Assembly (NCBI RefSeq): GCF_010747475.1 | Contig: NZ_VSLZ01000002.1 | Location: 62,001 to 126,000 of the forward strand | DNA from: Halorussus sp. MSC15.2 | GTDB lineage: Archaea > Halobacteriota > Halobacteria > Halobacteriales > Haladaptataceae | Length of the DNA stretch: 64,000 bases | Direction: 5' to 3' | Shown: piece after piece, positions 62,513-64,000 of the stretch | How positions within the stretch are numbered: position 1 is the first letter of the stretch | Layout: every line of letters starts with the position of its first letter | Translations under genes and position numbers: made by a program | The notes under the pieces: generated by a model | The model's input: only the letters and a program-made list of their open reading frames with translations | The model's database searches: none | Told to the model about the DNA's origin: nothing

Positions 62513-62812
62513 GTGAGCATCACGCAATCGATGCGCGATATCGACCGCGCCGTCGAGGACGCCGTCGGAACTCGCGAGCGCTACGAGTCCGAGCGAAGAG
62601 GTCGCTCTCGCCGCCGCGTCTACGAGAAGTCCATCGAGGAAGTGCGCAGGACCGCGGGCGAGACCGAGGCCGAGCGATTGGCGCAGTGGATAGAGACGAG
62701 GATTCGAGACAGGAGGGAACTGCCGTCGAGTCGCAGAGTGCGCAAGAAGGGCGCGGAGTTCTGCCGCGACGTGGGCGAGTCTGTCTCCGCGAACGACTGG
62801 CTCGGGACGTGA
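62513..62812 (+). CDS. small basic haloarchaeal protein of unknown function
   Basis: The ~99-residue protein (GTG start, then SITQSMRDIDRAVEDAVG) is rich in Arg and Lys, which is unusual in this acidic proteome, and is mostly helical (EEVRRTAGETEAERLAQWIE). ATG six codons further on is an alternative start. Basic helices suggest nucleic-acid binding. It converges with the HhH protein gene, with only 15 nt between the two stops. Confidence 0.65.
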   Translation: MSITQSMRDIDRAVEDAVGTRERYESERRGRSRRRVYEKSIEEVRRTAGETEAERLAQWIETRIRDRRELPSSRRVRKKGAEFCRDVGESVSANDWLGT

Positions 62813-62827
62813 ACCCGCAACCCGTTC

Positions 62828-63615
62828 TCAGTCGTCATTCTGAGGCGGCCGGTCGCCCGTCCGCATCCGGCGGAGTTCGGCTTCGAGTCGCTCCGCGTCC
62901 CCGTCGAGGGTCTCCCGCGCGAAGTACCAGACCCCCTGATTGAACGCGACGGGACAGACCCCGTTCTCGGCGCACGCCTCGACGATTCGTTTCGCCAGCG
63001 TCTCGTCGTCGGCGTCTCCGAGTTCCGGCCAAAGCAGTCGGGCGGTCCGCGCCACCCACGTGGTCGTCGGTTGGAGTCGGTGGCGGTCTTCACGCCTGAG
63101 GTCGGACGCCGCGCCCGAGAGCCACACGGCGTCCCGGAGGAAGAACCTCGCGATGCCCGGTCCGACGCCGCGAATCGACGTGAGTCGTCGTAGGGAACGG
63201 TCAACCGACCGTGGTCGCCGAGTTCCCTCCCGACCCACCGGAACAGGTTGCCCTCGCGGTTGGCGAGTCGCGCGGCGTCCGTGACGACGCCGCGGTTGAG
63301 TCGCTCGTAGACGCCCGTGTCGGTGCGTTCGCACTCCCGTCGGAAGTTGTCCCACAGTTCGTCCGGGTCGATTTCGCCCCCGGGGTCCGTCCGTTCGAGG
63401 GCCGACACTGCGCGGTGCTGGTACCCGGCTTTCATCGCACCGGCGCGGTTGAACCCGTACATCCGGAAGAAGAGTTTCAGACTCGTCCGTGCGTCGGCGG
63501 AGGCGGCGGTGGCCCGGTCTATCTCGAAATCGCTGACCAACTCGTCGAACGTCCGCCGCCGGTACTGCTCCGAGAATCTCGCCAGTCGGCATACCGCAGG
63601 GTCGGTTTCGACCAT
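62828..63615 (-). CDS. helix-hairpin-helix protein of unknown function, frame broken by one missing base
   Basis: The N-terminal half (63615 down to ~63196) reads RLARFSEQYRRRTFDELVSD, SLKLFFRMYGFNRAGAMKAG and NREGNLFRWVGRELGDHGRL. The C-terminal half is in the next frame: RRLTSIRGVGPGIARFFLRD, a helix-hairpin-helix with GVGPG, then HRLQPTTTWVARTARLLWPE and GVCPVAFNQGVWYFARETL. One base missing at about 63180-63196 explains the break and gives ~262 residues. The HhH plus the RTARLLWP helix recall DNA-glycosylase-like folds, but the catalytic Asp and Lys are not clear. I read it as a real gene with a sequence error, less securely than for uS9 and enolase. Confidence 0.7.
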
Positions 63616-63713
63616 ACCAGCGAGTTCGTGCGCGTCGGCGAAAAGTAAAACCCGATTACCCCGAGCGTAGCCGGTCTCTACCCCCGCCCTCTGAGGGGCC
63701 GCGCCGGTCGCGG

Positions 63714-64000
63714 TCAGTCGCCGCTGACCTTCCGCTGGATGTCCTCGACCACGTCCGGGTTCCGGAGCGTGGAGGTGTTGCCCAGTTCCTCGTCGTTGGC
63801 GATGTCTTCGAGGAGTCGGCGCATGATTTTGCCCGAGCGGGTCTTGGGGAGTTCTGGGGTGAAGATAACGGCCTCGGGTCGCGCGATAGGACCGATGGCG
63901 TCTTCGACACCCTCGACGATGCGGTCGCGCATCTCGTCGTCTTCCTCGTAGCCGTCCTCGGTGATGACGTAGGCGTAGACCGCTTCGCCTTTCACGTCGT
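63714..64000 (-). CDS. acs: acetyl-CoA synthetase, C-terminal end
   Basis: Acs makes acetyl-CoA from acetate. Only the last ~95 residues are in the window; the rest continues past the right edge. They have the ACS C-terminal domain: KGEAVYAYVITEDGYEED, AIGPIARPEAVIFTPELPKT and the catalytic, acetylation-sensitive Lys in TRSGKIMRRLLEDIANDEE, with the end GNTSTLRNPDVVEDIQRKV. This ending is typical of the AMP-forming ACS of archaea. Confidence 0.93.
   Translation of the reverse strand, partial: DVKGEAVYAYVITEDGYEEDDEMRDRIVEGVEDAIGPIARPEAVIFTPELPKTRSGKIMRRLLEDIANDEELGNTSTLRNPDVVEDIQRKVSGD

Overview
The window is chromosomal DNA of an extremely halophilic archaeon (class Halobacteria). Base composition is high in G+C, proteins carry many Asp and Glu residues, promoters are archaeal TATA boxes about 27 nt ahead of leaderless genes, secreted proteins use Tat signals, and the gene set (halocyanins, fused CtaA-CtaB, bc-complex operon, phosphomevalonate decarboxylase) is haloarchaeal. 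A Halorussus-like genus is only a guess. I see no rRNA, CRISPR array, insertion sequence or provirus. This is mostly core genome, and I did not find a clear new multi-gene system.

Layout. 1-7 kb: the end of moaA, then two conserved information-processing operons, each opened by a tRNA: tRNA-Ser(GCU)-uS13-uS4-uS11-Rpo3 and tRNA-Leu(CAG)-eL18-uL13-uS9-Rpo10-Rpo6-enolase-uS2. 7-15 kb: a Tat-exported protein, the methylmalonyl-CoA mutase B12 subunit with MeaB, a ParB-like-domain protein, a DUF420 membrane protein, a fructosamine-kinase-like protein and an ABC-2 exporter. 15-22 kb: the first half of a haem-copper oxidase system (heme A/heme O synthase fusion, CoxB, CoxC) with a prolyl oligopeptidase between coxB and coxC. 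22-26 kb: a lone 2-oxoacid dehydrogenase E1 alpha, an M28 peptidase, an NAD-kinase-family protein and a membrane protein. 26-34 kb: a cytochrome bc operon (halocyanin, Rieske protein, split cytochrome b, small membrane proteins), then a receiver-GAF protein with a RecA-like partner. 34-44 kb: endonuclease III, two parallel-beta-helix or membrane proteins, MvaD, a MEDS histidine kinase, an NDH-2-like flavoprotein, small haloarchaeal proteins, a second halocyanin and an M42 aminopeptidase. 44-48 kb: glycosyltransferase, DUF354 protein and a large Tat-secreted beta-helix protein. 48-54 kb: the second oxidase module with coxA and small membrane 'cox cluster' genes. 54-64 kb: UspA, a thioredoxin-like protein, a livFGMHJ ABC importer, an acyl-CoA ligase, an unknown helix-hairpin-helix protein and the end of acetyl-CoA synthetase.

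How the genes fit together. The bc complex, two membrane-anchored halocyanins, the NDH-2-like flavoprotein, the heme A pathway and CoxABC would make most of an aerobic respiratory chain, with the blue copper protein as the likely carrier. The liv importer beside an acyl-CoA ligase, the methylmalonyl-CoA genes and the ACS end suggest uptake and CoA activation of organic acids.

The most important caveat for a user is that four genes (uS9, enolase, second halocyanin, HhH protein) each need exactly one extra base to read through. All four lesions are single-base losses and two are in housekeeping genes, so I read them as residual sequence errors. Translations from this record will be wrong at these loci. 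The most interesting biological items are: a pair of perfect palindromes carried in frame inside a histidine-kinase ATPase domain; a receiver domain whose phospho-acceptor Asp is Glu, translationally coupled to a RecA-like protein with no P-loop Lys; the duplicated halocyanin; and the frameshifted HhH protein of unknown function.
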